The notes: generated by a model not told the origin, from the sequence alone. Positions 48,961 through 61,240 are shown, counted from the stretch's first letter. The stretch: DNA of 64,000 nucleotides from Balaenoptera acutorostrata (GCF_949987535.1 NC_080066.1:128382335-128446334), one strand, 5' to 3'. Program-made: numbers and translations.

Positions 48961-50015
48961 TTCTGGATAAAGCACAATGACTATACTCTTTCCCCACGCT
49001 GATGAGAAATCAAATTCTACTCTTAAAGAAATAGCCAAATAAATAATGGATTCTGTGAATGTTCATTTATTTTAAATTATGTTCCTGAAGGAAAGGAAAA
49101 AAAAGGAAAATATTTTAAAGTACTACATTATGCAATTTTAATAAAATGTCTATCAAAAGTTGAAAAGATATTTAATGAGCAGAATGTTTTAGCATCTCTG
49201 GTACTCCTTGTCAATCATTATAAAAACGACGTAGAAATCACTAACATTCACCATTTTTGGAGATGCATATGCAAATCACTGATTTCTCTAAGCCCATCAG
49301 GTTTGCTGTAGGGAGGCTAATGATGTTAAATATGAAATGGCAATTTCTTCCCAATAATTCCTGAAAACTCATCTCTCAGAAGTAGTTTAACATGCAAGGA
49401 AATAGCATCCTAGTTATTGAAATAAAACCTTGCATCTTTTTATCACCAATCATTCAAAATATGGGAAAGCAAGCAGATACCAACTGTTAACATACCTGGT
49501 GGAACCCCTTAATCTCTCCTTAAAAGCTTTGTTGTGTTCATAAAAATATCAAGAAGTCATACTTTGACTGGCAGTTTCTTTATATAATAATAAGAATCTT
49601 TTTTTACTAGAATAACAAAAATGTTCTTACTTTTCCATTTTCTCTGCAAAGATAAACTTGGGGATAACCAGTGCTAAAATAAAAATAGAATGGTTTAGAT
49701 TATTCTCTACTCTTCTTTATTTAAATAGAAAAAATGTTTTGTGAGGGAAACTGATTAAATAAGTCTTTGTTTTTAAATGCAGTAACTGCTAAAAGCTCAT
49801 TACCAAGCACTCTCCTTGTTGCGTACAATTTACATAGTGAAAAGGAGGAAATGAGCCATTAAAGGTTCATTCAGTGGATCAGAGTGTAAAGCAGGTGAGT
49901 TTTCTCATGGCTAATTTTAAGTTATTTTATTAGAGCATATATACACATGCAGCAAGAATTATAAAGATGTTTTTTATATGAAAACAATAATTTAATCTGT
50001 ATTGTAGAATCTGGC
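48961..50015. other. Repeat-free block with candidate regulatory segment
   Basis: No transposon recognised. 49180-49480 is the least decayed-looking part and is listed separately. No coding signal. Confidence 0.4.
49180..49480. promoter_or_regulatory. Candidate enhancer-like segment with POU-type motif
   Basis: It contains atgcatatgcaaat at 49263-49276. The first 12 bases are one mismatch from a POU-dimer palindrome (ATGCATATGCAT), and the last eight are an exact octamer (ATGCAAAT). Further homeodomain-like cores (gctaatgatg, cctagttattga) follow. The motif is seen directly; function is inference. Confidence 0.3.
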
Positions 50016-50498
50016 TGTGGTAGGCAGAATAACAGCCCCCCAAAGATGTCCACATCCTAATCCTTGATACCTGTGATTAAGTTACCTTACATAGCAAATG
50101 GCACTTTGCATATGTGATTACTTTAAAGATCTTGAGATGTGAAGATTATCCTGGATTACCTTCCGATGGAAGGGTCCAATGGAATCACAAGGGTTCTCAT
50201 AAGATGTAGGTAGGAGTGTCAGACTAGGAGAAAGATTTGAAAATACTACTAAGCTTGCTTTGAAAATGGAGGAAAGGCCATGGGCCAAAGAACGTAGGCA
50301 GCCTCCTGAAGCTGGAAAAAGCAAGGGAAGAGATACTCCTCTAGAACCTCCAGAATGAATGCTGCCCTGCAGAAACATTGATTTTATCCCCGTTAAGACC
50401 CATTTCACATTTCTGGCCTCCAGAACTGTAGGATAACAAATTTGAGCTGCTTTAAGCCACTAAGTTTATAGCAATTTGTTATAGCCGTAATACGAAAT
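50016..50498 (+). mobile_element. Solo LTR of MaLR type (sense)
   Basis: Starts TGTGGTAGGCAGAATAAC and ends near the terminal module (cactaagtttatagcaattt, gttatagccgtaatacgaa), with gaagattatcctggattacc and gacccatttcacatttctgg between. It is the best preserved of three copies of this family in the window. No internal retroviral sequence beside it, so a solo LTR. Confidence 0.8.
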
Positions 50499-51039
50499 AA
50501 ATGCACTGCTTTTACAAAAATAATGTAGCCTCTACTATATCACTCTTGAAGGGAACTATCTTTTGCCTCTTTTCTATCTGCAAGAGTTTCTGAATGATCA
50601 TCTTTATTTTTCTCCTGCAAGTGAAAATTCTAAACAGGAAAAAATTGCTTTCAAGGACTTAATTCAAGTTAGACATGTCTGTTTTATTATTACACAATTT
50701 TTAAGTTCTCATAAACCTAGTACCAGAACTAATAAAAGGTCTATAACTGATCAAAAGAAGATCTAATCAAAATGCAACCATTAATTGTTTCAAGACAGAT
50801 TAATATACAACATAAAAGAAGAAAACTTTCCTCGGTTTTATCACCTTCAACACAAAAATTTCTATTTCTGAAATATGCCCAATGCAAATATCAAGATATA
50901 AATACACATAATATAACAATAGTTGGGTTTTTTTCCACATGCTAAAGATGTGTCTAGGATAGATTACCAAACTAGTTTTCTTAAAACATGTGTTCACTTC
51001 TCTCTAGATTTTCAGTTTAAATTTTTACTCTGAGCCTGG
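50499..51039. other. No recognised feature
   Basis: AT-rich unique-looking sequence. Confidence 0.45.
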
Positions 51040-51285
51040 AAGGAGTAGCAAAGTGATTGACAATGATGCTTCAGAGTCATTCTGCTTGGGTTTGAATCCT
51101 TGGTCTGCCACCTACTAGTTGGGTGAACTTGACATGTTATTTATCCCTCCAAGCTTGGTATTCTAGTCAGTAAATGAGAATAACAATAATGCATTCTTTG
51201 TCATGGTGTGCAAATGACAATACATATAAGTACCTGTCCTACCATGGGTGCAATTTCAATTGTTATGTTATTATTAGGCATTGTT
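51040..51285 (+). mobile_element. MIR SINE (sense)
   Basis: cttcagagtcattctgcttg, ggtttgaatccttggtctgc, ccacctactagttgggtga and tgcaaatgacaatacatat in MIR order. Confidence 0.75.
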
Positions 51286-52559
51286 TTATGCCATTCAAAC
51301 CTTAGCACAAAATCTGCCACATGCTCAACAAACATTAGGTGATAGTTTGGTTTTAGGGGTGAATTTGCATCACAGAGAAGTTTTACATAAAATAAAATTG
51401 CTCATGAATCTGAAATTTGAAGCTTACATTTACTAGGTCCTTAAATACACATTCTCTAGCATGTACACAGCTGACAAACAATGACTGAATTCTCTGTTTC
51501 CATCGTACCAAGTTTAACACAACTATTTAGGCATACTCCACTACACTGATATACAGGAATATCTATGAGATGGTTTACTAATAAAACATATTGCCCTCTC
51601 ACAGGAAGTTTGGCTGTCTATAGCAAATATTGCTTGGATTAATCGTTAGCTCTAGTATCACATATGGTGCTCTAATATCTCAAATGAATTTATGTACATT
51701 TTATCCATTTGCCAAAGTGCATGCCATTCATAAATTGGAAAGATTTAAAATACTCTAAAACTTTAATTGTTCAAGTATTTTTAATCTGTACATACACTCT
51801 GAAGCCTCACCTTATGAAATATGCTTCAAAGTTTTCTTATTAATTTCAGTGTATTATATTGGAACAGTAACATATACAGCCTGTTTCAATTGAATTATTT
51901 ATTGCACTGTATGCATCTTTGTAATGTCATCTTTGGGAAGACTTTTCCCTATAACACTATATAATAACATCAGGTACAAGCTAATATGGTAAAAGAAAAA
52001 TCACAGTTCCTTTAAAATGTAATTCAACTTCTACCATTTGGCTTAGAGACTGATAATCATAAGATTTCTTATCCTGAATGAGTAAAACCTAATTGGAAAA
52101 ACAAATCTTAACCTTTTAGAAAGACTGCATAAAATATGATCTCCTTTTGTGGACAAAAGTAGTCATATTACTTACTTTGACACTAAGTTTATACTATTCC
52201 ATGCAGTAGGGTAATATTGGGGTGGAACCACAAAATAACATAGATATTTGATATCCAGATGTCCCAAATATATATGCTGTATAACTGTTTTAAAAGCTCT
52301 AGAACATTAAAAATGAAATATAATAAACCATGAAGTCAGCTATATGCGTTATAGTGCCCTTGTTATCATTTTATTTTCTCTTCAACTATAAAGTAATCAT
52401 GATTAAAACACATTTTTAAAAGCTCACAAAACAATAATAAACTATGCCTACCACTTAAATTGTGTTCTCAAATATCCATTCAAATACACACAACTTCAAA
52501 CTATGTTTCATGCAAAACCTCCAATTCTCTGCCCATGTCATGATGTGCTATTTTATATT
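51286..52559. other. No recognised feature
   Basis: AT-rich unique-looking sequence without gene or repeat that I can name. Confidence 0.45.
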
Positions 52560-52785
52560 GTTAAGAGACATGAATACAGATTGTGGCGTTAGACACTTCT
52601 GGCTTCTAATCTGGGCTTTGGTGCTTATTAGCTACACAATTTTTCACAAATTATACAATCTATCTGAGACTCAGCTTCTTCCACTGAATTCAGATACTAT
52701 TAAAGGAGTATTTTGAGAATTTATGAAATAAAGTTTCTAACACAAGGTTCATTCTCAGTAAATGATGGTATCATGGGTATGATTA
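52560..52785 (+). mobile_element. MIR SINE (sense)
   Basis: cttctggcttctaatctggg, cttattagctacacaatttt, tgagactcagcttcttccac and gttcattctcagtaaatgat follow the MIR plan. Confidence 0.65.
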
Positions 52786-53189
52786 TGAATTTCCTTGTCT
52801 TGTCAATGGGAGTATATGTTATCTGAGGACAAAGACCATTCTCAAAATTGTTTGAATGTTTTCCTGAATGTCTAGAAAGTACCATGCTATGTACATATGT
52901 CTAATAATGATTTGCTCAATGAACGATTGTAACCAAAGATAAATAGAGAGGAATTAAGTACTAAACCAGAAGGCATTGAAATGTAAGTGCAAGAAAACCT
53001 CAGCTTCACAGAATGTGATGTGAGTGCGCTGGTGTAGTCAGGGAAGGATCAATGGCAGACAAGGCACCAGAAATGGGAAGTGAAAGCATTTCTAGATAGA
53101 ACAAGACTAAATAAATAAAATCACACAATGTTCTACTTCTGTGACAAACTTAAAGAGCTCATTTATGAATATATCCATTCATGCTCCAG
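52786..53189. other. No recognised feature
   Basis: 52800-52925 may be an L2 3' tail (gtctagaaagtaccatgcta, gatttgctcaatgaacg). The rest is unassigned. Confidence 0.4.
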
Positions 53190-53503
53190 CCCCAATAAAA
53201 TAACTGTTGTGTCAGGCAAACTGCAAAGTGCTCCACGTATAAACGGTGAATAAGTTAGAGCAGTCCTTGTTCTTCTGGGTCATCCAATTTAGTGGGGAAG
53301 ATACATGTCAAACAAATTATTTCACAGGTAAATACAGAATAATAAATCATGATAAGCACTCAAAGATAAAATGTATGAAGCTATGAGAGGTTTAACAGTG
53401 GACTTAAAGTTAAGTCAACGGAGTGGTCATGGTGGGCTGCTCTATTTTTAATCTGAGAATTGAAAAATCTTAGGCAGAAAGGACTGGTAAAGGGTAAGGG
53501 GAA

Positions 53504-54040
53504 TGTGACAGTTAATTTTACATGTAAACTTGACTGGGTCACAGGGTGCGCAGACATTTGGTCAAACAGTATTCTATGTGGTTTTATGAAGATGTTTTTG
53601 GATGAATTTATAACATTTAAATCGATAAACTGAGTGAAGCTGATGGTCCTCCCTAATGTTGGTGGGCCTTGTCTGATCAGTTGAAGGCCTAAATAAAACA
53701 AAAGGCTGACCTTCCCCAAATAAGAAGGAACTCCTCCTGCTTCGCTGCCTTTGAACTGGGACACAGGGTTTTTTCCCTGCTTTCAAACTCAAAATGAAAC
53801 ACTGGCTGTTCCTGGGTTGAGGGTCTCAAGCCTGATGGCCTTTTTACTGGAACTATAAACCATGTGTTCTCCTATGTCTCCAGCTTGCTGACTACAGATC
53901 TTGGAACTTGTCGGCCTCCATAATCACATGGGCCGATTTCTTATAATAAATCTCTGACCATATATATCTATATCGATAGATGACAGATAGATAGATAATC
54001 TCCTGTTGGTTCTGTTTCTCCAGAGAACCCTGACTAATAC
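53504..54040 (+). mobile_element. MLT2-like ERV-L solo LTR (sense)
   Basis: Starts TGTGACAGTTAATTTTACATG and ends ccagagaaccctgactaata, with cagttgaaggcctaaataaa inside: the recognised MLT2 LTR order. A (TAGA)n-like stretch at 53958-53997 sits near the 3' end. No internal sequence adjoins it. Confidence 0.85.
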
Positions 54041-54112
54041 TAGGCAGAAAATTTCAGAGCAAGGGATAAGCATGTACAATGACTCTAAAGCAGGAAAGAG
54101 CTTAGCAGGTTT

Positions 54113-54425
54113 TTTTTTTTTTTTTTAAACTTTTCTTTTTTATTTATTTATTTATTTATTTATGACTGTATTGGGTCTTCGTTTCTGTGCGAGGGCTTTC
54201 TCTAGTTGTGGCAAGTGGGGACCACTCTTCATCGCGGTGCGCGGGCCTCTCACCATCGCGGCCCCTCCTGTTGCGGAGCACAGGCTCCAGACGCGCAGGC
54301 TCAGTAATTGTGGCTCACGGGCCCAGCTGCTCTGCGGCTTGTGGGATCTTCCCAGACCAGGGCTCGAACCCGTGTGCCCTGCATTGGCAGGCAGATTCTC
54401 AACCACTGCGCCACCAGGGAAGCCC
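54113..54425 (-). mobile_element. CHR-type SINE (antisense), full length
   Basis: Reads on the minus strand from gggcttccctggtggcgcag to the (aaat)n tail, visible on the plus strand as (ttta)n at 54139-54163. A perfect 15-bp target duplication, gagcttagcaggttt, flanks it at 54098-54112 and 54426-54440. Open frames of 102-119 codons across it are SINE-derived, not genes. Confidence 0.95.
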
Positions 54426-55200
54426 GAGCTTAGCAGGTTTATGGGACGAAATAAAAACAACTATGTCTCCACCACCATGTTTAAAGAAAGCAGCAATTCA
54501 AAATGAAGCTACAGAGGTGGGCAGGGACCACGTCTTAGATGTGTAAGCATGGCAGGAGAGTTTCAAATTTATCTTCAGAGGAATGGGAACGATTCCTGAA
54601 TGACTTTTAAAGTAGAGGAGTGACATAATCCGACTTACGTTTTCAAAAATCACGCAGGCTTGACGTATGGGTGTCTGTACAGAGGTGTATGAAGTAGGTT
54701 GTTCAAAAAGTTTGAGGGAAGAACAGTTAAGAACCAACTGCATCTATAGAGACAAACTATAAAAATGACATGGACCAGGGTGGTGGCAGCAGTACACTTG
54801 AGACCTGTTTGGGGCCTGGTTAAAGTGGCATGAAGGAGATGGTGGTGTTAAGTATGACTTCCAGGAGGATAATATGAATAATTGTGTAGACCAGAGTGAC
54901 CCGTAACGAAAAGGGGAAAGCTGAGGAGAAAGATTTAGGCAAAGATCAAGAGTCCAGCTTTTGACATATTAATTTTGATGCTTTTGAGGAATCAAAGTGG
55001 AAATGTGAAAGAGGCAGTTACCTGTGTTGCTCTGGAGCTCAGAACAAAGATCTGGTATGGAGTATAAGTCTGCAGGTCATCAGAGGGAGATGGTTTGTAA
55101 AACGTCTTAAGGCAAGAAGGTGCAGAGTGAGGAGAAAAAGAGCGACAAGAACAGAATTCTGAGAATCTCTAATATCTCGTGACTAAGAGGAGGAGGAATT

Positions 55201-56521
55201 AGCAAAGGATACAGATAAGCATTATCTATGAAACAGATTTCTTTGTTAGAAAATATCATTATTTTCCTTTACTATGAAGTACTATTGGAACATCTCAAAT
55301 TGTTTGGAATAAGGAAGGTTATTTACAGCAAACTTAAATATGGCCAATATTCCTCTCATCTATTATTTCTGAGAATAAAAGTTCTATATAGATGTAATAA
55401 ATTATTCACAGAGAAACCTGAACTTTCATTATATATACATAACAAACAATAGAAGTAACAAATGATACACAAATGTTCTTAAATTCTGCATAAACAAGAC
55501 TAACTCCAATGATGGAAAACTCACAAGGTAATTTTCCTGCATCTGAAAAGATCAATTTATTCAACATCTATAATAGGTACACATTTTAAAATAGAATTAG
55601 GCTGTAATTTACAAATGTAAAACTTATGAAGATGCCATTAAAATTGCTTCAGGTTTATATAATTACTTCTTGAGGGAAAATAAGTCCTGTAAAATATCGG
55701 CAAAACAGGAAAATGGAGGTTGGGTAAGAAAACAGTATCTTATAATTCTTTAATAATTTTTAAAATTGCAAAGATCTTTTCAATATCATACACATACATA
55801 CACACACACACACATATTTCTCCAATAACTGATAATTGATAGTGGAACAAAATATATATTAATTTTTTCAAAAAAGTAAAAATGAGTAAGAACTATAACT
55901 TACACTCTGAAATCAGGATCTCAAAATCCCTAAAGAGTTGGCACATATGGCCAAAATACCACAGAGGGTAGTTGGAATTCTGAGCCAGATCCGGCTTTCT
56001 GACACACCATCTAATCTCCATTTTCATTCCCTTAACTTCCAACAACCAATTCATGGCACACGGGTGGGTACGGCAGATCCTTATTATCCAGTGAGAATCT
56101 TAGATGGACAAGAAAAAAAATTCAGCATAAGAAAAACTGACATTGCTACAGTTAAGGTCCTTTAAAATAAAAGATTCATTTCCTATAGAACACAAGAAAC
56201 AGAAGAAACACAAGACAGTGGTAACAAATTTCCCCAGAGAAAAGAATTCATTCATCAAAGGAATGTTGTGGAAGCCACAGTTCTTTGCTGAGATTTGCTC
56301 AGGTCTGTGATGAGGATTGCTTGAGCTTTTCATAGTTTTACCTCTATCTTACCTAGGTGAACTGAAATGATGATATACTAGAGGAAGGTGTATGCAATGC
56401 CTCAGGTATTAAGAGGTTGGGGTAAGTAGCAACTACAAGGAGTGCAGAATTAGATGGTTATTGCTGGGGACTACCCATGCACTTGAGAAAAAACAATGGA
56501 AGGCTGGCATCAATTTATTAC
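55201..56521. other. No recognised feature
   Basis: AT-rich unique-looking sequence with a (CA)n tract at 55791-55813. Short open frames only. Confidence 0.45.
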
Positions 56522-56970
56522 TGTGGTTGGCAGAATACTGCCCCCTCCTCAAAGATTTCCACATAGGTTGCAAGGCAAAAAGGAATTAAGGCTGCAAATG
56601 AAATTAAGGTTGTTATCAGCTACCTTAAAATAGAAAGAACATCCTGGATTTTCAGGGTGAGTCCAATGTAATCAGAGGTAGATGTGGCTATGGAAAAAGG
56701 GCACAGAGAGATGCAACATTGCCAGCTTTGCAGATGGAAAAATGGGCTATGGGCCAAGATATATGGGCAGCCTGTAGAGGCCGGGAAGGAACAGGAAATG
56801 GATTCTCCCTTAGAGCCTCTAGAAATTAACACAGCCCTGCTGACCCCTTGATTTTACCCCACTGAGACCCATGTCAGGCTTCTGACCTACAGATCTGTAA
56901 GAGAACTTTTATTGCTTTAAACCACCAAGTTTATGGTAATTTGTTAAAACAGCAATAGAAAACTAATACA
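56522..56970 (+). mobile_element. Solo LTR of MaLR type (sense)
   Basis: TGTGGTTGGCAGAATACTG start, with gaacatcctggattttcagg, cagatggaaaaatgggctat and gaccccttgattttacccca between, and the end aaaccaccaagtttatggta … gaaaactaataca. More diverged than the sister copy at 50.02 kb. Confidence 0.75.
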
Positions 56971-57282
56971 ATTATCAATTTAAGATCAAGTGTGAAAGCC
57001 AGAGAATTTTCTTGTCAGTAAATGGAAAAAATCTCATCTCCTTACAAATAGAAGGTAAAAAAAATTCTTGAGGGTCAGGTCCAGAATTTAATTATAATGT
57101 TAGGGGCTCTAGATACAGATGAATTCAACTGAAAAGTCGGCTACTTCAAAATAAAGGGCCGAGTTGTGAAGCTGTGGACCCTGGAGATTTAGGAAATGAA
57201 CATCGGGTTTGACACATGCAACAATCTTGATATCAGGTTCCCTGGACTATGTACGCCTCAAGAAGTGGCACAGTCCTCCCCA

Positions 57283-58127
57283 TTAGAGACTAGTGCTTCC
57301 TACTTCCTCCTTGATTGAAGACAAGTCAAATGACAGTTCTCCGCAAGAGGACATGAGCCTCACTGAGGATTTGCCACCGTGTCCTCTCCTGCCTAGGTCC
57401 ACAACTAGGAATAAGTCACAGCTGGCTGGGGAAGCGCTGAGCCTGCAGAGGGAGGAAAGGGACAATGGCCCACAAGAGCCACAGGACCTCGCCAACACTG
57501 CCAGCAGAGCTGTAGAGTAACTTCGGGGCTGAGTATGAAGATGCTTGAGTCTACAGGGAATGGGACATAAAGTTGGATCACTGAGAGTTCATTGATACAG
57601 AGACCTCTGTCCAGTAAGACAAAACTTTTCTCCCTTAGAAACTAACCCTAAAGCCCACACTGGTAGCCAATCCAATAGCCAGGGTTAAATTAAAACATAA
57701 CCCAGCCATGGAGGTATTAGAATTGCCAAGGAAGAAAGAACACTATGCCCTGAAGGAAGTGGATTTAGCCAATAAGTACTAGCAGGAGCTGGAAGAATAC
57801 GCAGGCAAACAGATTCTGAAGGTGCTGGATTAAGATGGGAAAGAATAGAAAGCTGGATAAGGGAGAGTTTTTTGACACGGGAGTACCTTCCTGTGATAAA
57901 GGATTTATTAACACCCTAGTGAGGACCCCAGGAAATGGTGCAATAATACTAGTAAAACAGGCTTGCAAAAAAACATGGCTTGCAAGTGACATCCCTTACT
58001 AGGTGAAACAGAAATACCGGAAACAGAAACATGGCATGTAATGGAAAAGTAGATCAAAAGACAGAGTGTGTTTTATTCCTAGTAAGGGGGCTAGATATGT
58101 GCTATTGTAGTCAGTTTATTTATTGAT
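57283..58127 (+). pseudogene. Possible gag-region remnant of the ERV-L element
   Basis: It lies where gag should be and contains a 75-codon proline/glutamate-rich open frame (57293-57520) and later short frames rich in Lys and Glu around 57640-57830. I cannot point to a capsid motif or zinc knuckle, so the assignment rests on position upstream of the pol remnant. Confidence 0.3.
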
Positions 58128-58510
58128 CCCTGAATTAGTCGGCAAGAGCTGCCATAACAAAAGAGCTGCCATAACCACAGATCGGGTGGCTTAAACAACA
58201 AAAAGTTATTTTCTCACAGTTCTGGAGGCTGGAGGTCCAAGTTCAAGGTGCTGACAGGACTGTTTTCTGCAGCGACCTCTCTCCTTGGCTTGCAGGTGGC
58301 AACCTTCTTGCTGTGTTCATACCTCTGTGTGAGTGTTTTCTTGGTATCTCTTCCTTTTCTTACAAGGACAGCAGTCCTCTTGGAGTCCCCCTCTTACGAC
58401 CTCATTTGTCTTTAATTACCTTTTTAAAGCCCTAATCTCCAAATACAGTTAACATTGAAGGTTAGGGCTTTAACATATAAATTTGGGGGACATAATTTAG
58501 TTCATAACAA
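58128..58510 (-). mobile_element. MLT1-type LTR, antisense, inside the ERV-L
   Basis: The minus-strand MLT1 order is clear in plus-strand reading: ggtggcttaaacaacaaaaa, gttctggaggctggaggtcc, cttggcttgcaggtggcaac, ccctaatctccaaatacagt, ggacataatttagttcataa. It separates the gag-like part from the pol part, so it arrived after the ERV-L had integrated. Confidence 0.85.
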
Positions 58511-59147
58511 TCCTCTTGGAAACCAAATGTATAATTGGTCAGACATAGAAATACAATGCATGACAATGGAGTATTTTTAAATGTTACCAAGACTACTAGT
58601 TATTTGGGGGAAGGGGAAAGGGGTTTCATTAACTCTGGGCTGTCCAAAAAATGGGGCTAACCAGACCAAACACTATACTCTTATCACAGAGTGACTAAAC
58701 AAAGAATATTTCTAAAAGGTTAAGAGAGAGGGAAAGCTGGAGTACATATACTATTTAAAGCCAGAGAAATCAGCAACTGACTATGTCTGCACCAGTGAGA
58801 GGGGTTTTGACATTGCTGAGGTCAGGACTGACAGTAGGAGATGTCATTACAGACTTGGATTCCCTGACAGCAGTGGGAATGATAGGATCTCTAAATAATA
58901 GAGGCCAGTTTGAAGCACTTAAGCATCAGTAGCAATGTTGGCACAATTAATCATAAAAAGCAGCAGAGTGGCAGCCAGGGTGAGGGGAGTCACTAAAATG
59001 CCTATTATCCCAACCCTAAACCAAGATAGCAAATCACAAACAATACTGTTTATCAGTAGGAATGGAAGATACTAGTGCCACTCTTAAAACCCTAAAGGAG
59101 ACATTATGTCCTAATTTTATTCACTAGTCTGCTCAATACAACAACCA

Positions 59148-59600
59148 AATGGATGATGGAAGATGAGAGTGGACTACCAGATATTCAACCAAGTAGAAGC
59201 ATCAATCACAGGTGTGTGGCTAGTTGTGGTATCTTTGCTAGAGCAAACTGATACAACTTTAAGTAACAGTAATTGATAATTGGTCTAGCAAATGCATTCT
59301 TGTCCATCTTTATCAAGAAGAAGAACCAGAAGCAGTTCTCACTCACATGGGGCAAACAGCAGTATACATCTACCATCCTGACCCAAGACTATAAGTTTTT
59401 CATCCTTTGCCATAATATAGTCCATAAGGATATGAACTTACTGGACATTATGTGAAACATTACATTGGTACATTGGTCTATTATATCAATAACATCCTAT
59501 TAAGTGGGCCAGATAAGCAAAAATTGGCAAGTACTTTAGAAGCCTTGGAAAAACACATGTGCTCAGAGAATGCAAAATTAACATCTCACCAATGAAAGTT
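59148..59600 (+). pseudogene. ERV-L reverse transcriptase remnant
   Basis: Translated pieces in more than one frame carry RT landmarks in order: a fingers segment (KMRVDYQIFNQV), VVSLLEQ, then LANAFLSIFIKK and KQFSLTWGKQQYT. After a frame break comes the catalytic loop, reading YYINN at 59482-59493 where an active enzyme has an aspartate pair; both aspartates are now asparagine. LASTLEALEKHM follows. Stops at 59274-59279 and 59589 and the active-site loss show it is dead. Confidence 0.8.
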
Positions 59601-59699
59601 TTAGGGCTCTAAGACCTGAGTAATGCGAGGACAACTCTTCATAAGGAAAGGACAAAATATTGCATCTCACATCGTTCATCAATAAGAAGGAAGCAAAAT

Positions 59700-60670
59700 C
59701 TCTAACAGGCCTCTTTAAATTCAGGAGGGAACACATCCTATGCTAGGGATACTGCTCTGGTCCATTTACCATGTGTGACAGAAGGATGCTGGGTTGGAAT
59801 GGGGCATAGGGAAGTCAAAGGCTTTGCAGAAGGTACAGGTTTCACTGAAGAAATCCTGAAGCTTGGGCCATATGATCCCACAAACTCCACGATATTAGAA
59901 GTATCTCTGGTGGGAGAAAATACCATATAGAATTTATGGCAAGCCGCAGCAAGAGAATTACAGCATAAACACCTAAGGATTTTAAGAAAGCCCATGTCAT
60001 TTGCAAGAGAGAATTAAAAATCATTTGAAAATAGCTTATAAGGTACTACTGAGCCTTGTTGAGGCAGAGTGCCTGACCACAGGCTATCAAGAGACCACGT
60101 AGCCAAAAATGTCCATTGTAAGCTGGATTCTGTCAGCCAAGTCATGCAAGATCAAGCAGGCACAGAACTAATCCATTATTAGATAAAAATGGTATATTTG
60201 GGACTGAGCACAAGTAGACAGAGAATGCACCAGTGAGCTACATGCAGAGGAGGTGGTCCGGACCCCTACAACTACCCTGAATAATGAGCACTGGCCCCCT
60301 ATCCTCAACTCCTACCTGTGACTGCATGGGAAGTCCCTTATAATCACCAAGTCCAATAATGGTCTACAGATTGGTTTGGCTTGATATGTGGTACAAACTA
60401 AAAAGGAACTGCACCCCACTAGGGGGGGCCTTCAAAGTCAGTGGTGAGGGGAAATCTACCCTCAGAACATGGACAGAACTTCAGGGATCATACACTCTGT
60501 GTGGAAAGAGAAGTAGTTGAGGTAAGAATATATAGTTACTTACTTGTTTATTTATTGGCAGTGAATAGCTTGGCTGGTTGGTCGGCTGGATGCCTGGAGT
60601 GGGCACAAAGTAGACAGATCTTTGTCTACCATGTTATTGCCCCCAAGAGAGCATCCACCATGAAAGAGTC
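59700..60670 (+). pseudogene. ERV-L RT connection / RNase H remnant
   Basis: Downstream of the RT, 59727-60010 shows connection-domain-like pieces (LEWGIGKSKALQKVQ). The 3' part near 60556-60670 reads VNSLAGWSAG and FVYHVIAPKRAST, typical of the end of the retroviral RNase H. Much of the middle is unreadable because of frame changes. A later LTR insertion starts at 60672. Confidence 0.6.
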
Positions 60671-60671
60671 A

Positions 60672-61240
60672 TGTTGCAGACTGTACTTTCTAAAGAAGGC
60701 TGCAAAATTTTCTCTAATCACACAAATCCTTCCTCCAATGTGAACTTGGCACTATTCCCATCAACTAGTGGGATTTATAGTCCCTTCCTTTCAACCTGGG
60801 TGAACATTTGTCTCTGCCTCAAACAAGAGTATATAGAATTGATGCACGTGGCTTCCCAAGCAAGATCCCAGGAGACTACTTCTATCCTCCTGGGACACAT
60901 GCTCTTAGAATCCAGCCACCATGCTGTGATGAAGCCCAAACGATGCGACAGCCCACACGGAGACACCCCATATAGGCATTCTACCTGCCAACCAGGTGAG
61001 GTCTCAGCTGTCAGCCAGAATAAAGATGCCTCCAGATGATTCTAGTTCCTAGATGTCAAGTCACCCTCTGCCTTCAAGTCTTCCCAGGTAAGGGTCCAGA
61101 AACTATGGGGCAAAAATAAGCCATTCTGACTGTCCCTTGTATGAATTCCTGGCCCACAGACTCCATGAACATAATAAAGTGGCTGTTCTCTACCACTAAG
61201 TTTGGATAGCTTTTTACAGAGCAATAGTAATTAGAGTAAA
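60672..61240 (+). mobile_element. LTR (MLT1-like) inside the ERV-L
   Basis: TGTTGCAGACTGTAC start; internal gggacacatgctcttagaat, ccagccaccatgctgtgatg and cacacggagacaccccatat; 3' module gaacataataaagtggctgt and cagagcaatagtaatta. It separates RNase H from integrase and is therefore younger than the provirus. Confidence 0.7.

Larger units (their letters stand above)
53190..55200 (-). mobile_element. L2 antisense, interrupted by an LTR and a SINE
   Basis: Three pieces of one antisense L2: 53190-53503 (aacggtgaataagttagagc), 54041-54112 (aggcagaaaatttcagagc) and 54441-55200 (agaggagtgacataatccga, gtgtaagcatggcaggag, gaccagggtggtggcagcag, cagaattctgagaatctc). The order matches the L2 at 18.25-19.17 kb. 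Total L2 material is about 1.1 kb, fully decayed. Confidence 0.6.

Noticed and set aside
53381..53764. 127-codon frame on the minus strand
   Set aside because: Runs across the boundary between an L2 and an MLT2-like LTR, so it cannot be an ancestral gene.
54152..54546. Frames of 102-119 codons
   Set aside because: Antisense SINE sequence again, not a gene.
57283..57520. Opposed 71- and 75-codon frames considered as a host gene
   Set aside because: Position directly upstream of the ERV-L pol remnant makes a provirus origin more likely, and no splice sites or homology are apparent.
60671..61039. 122-codon plus-strand frame
   Set aside because: It lies within the MLT1-like LTR between RNase H and integrase; LTR sequence is non-coding.
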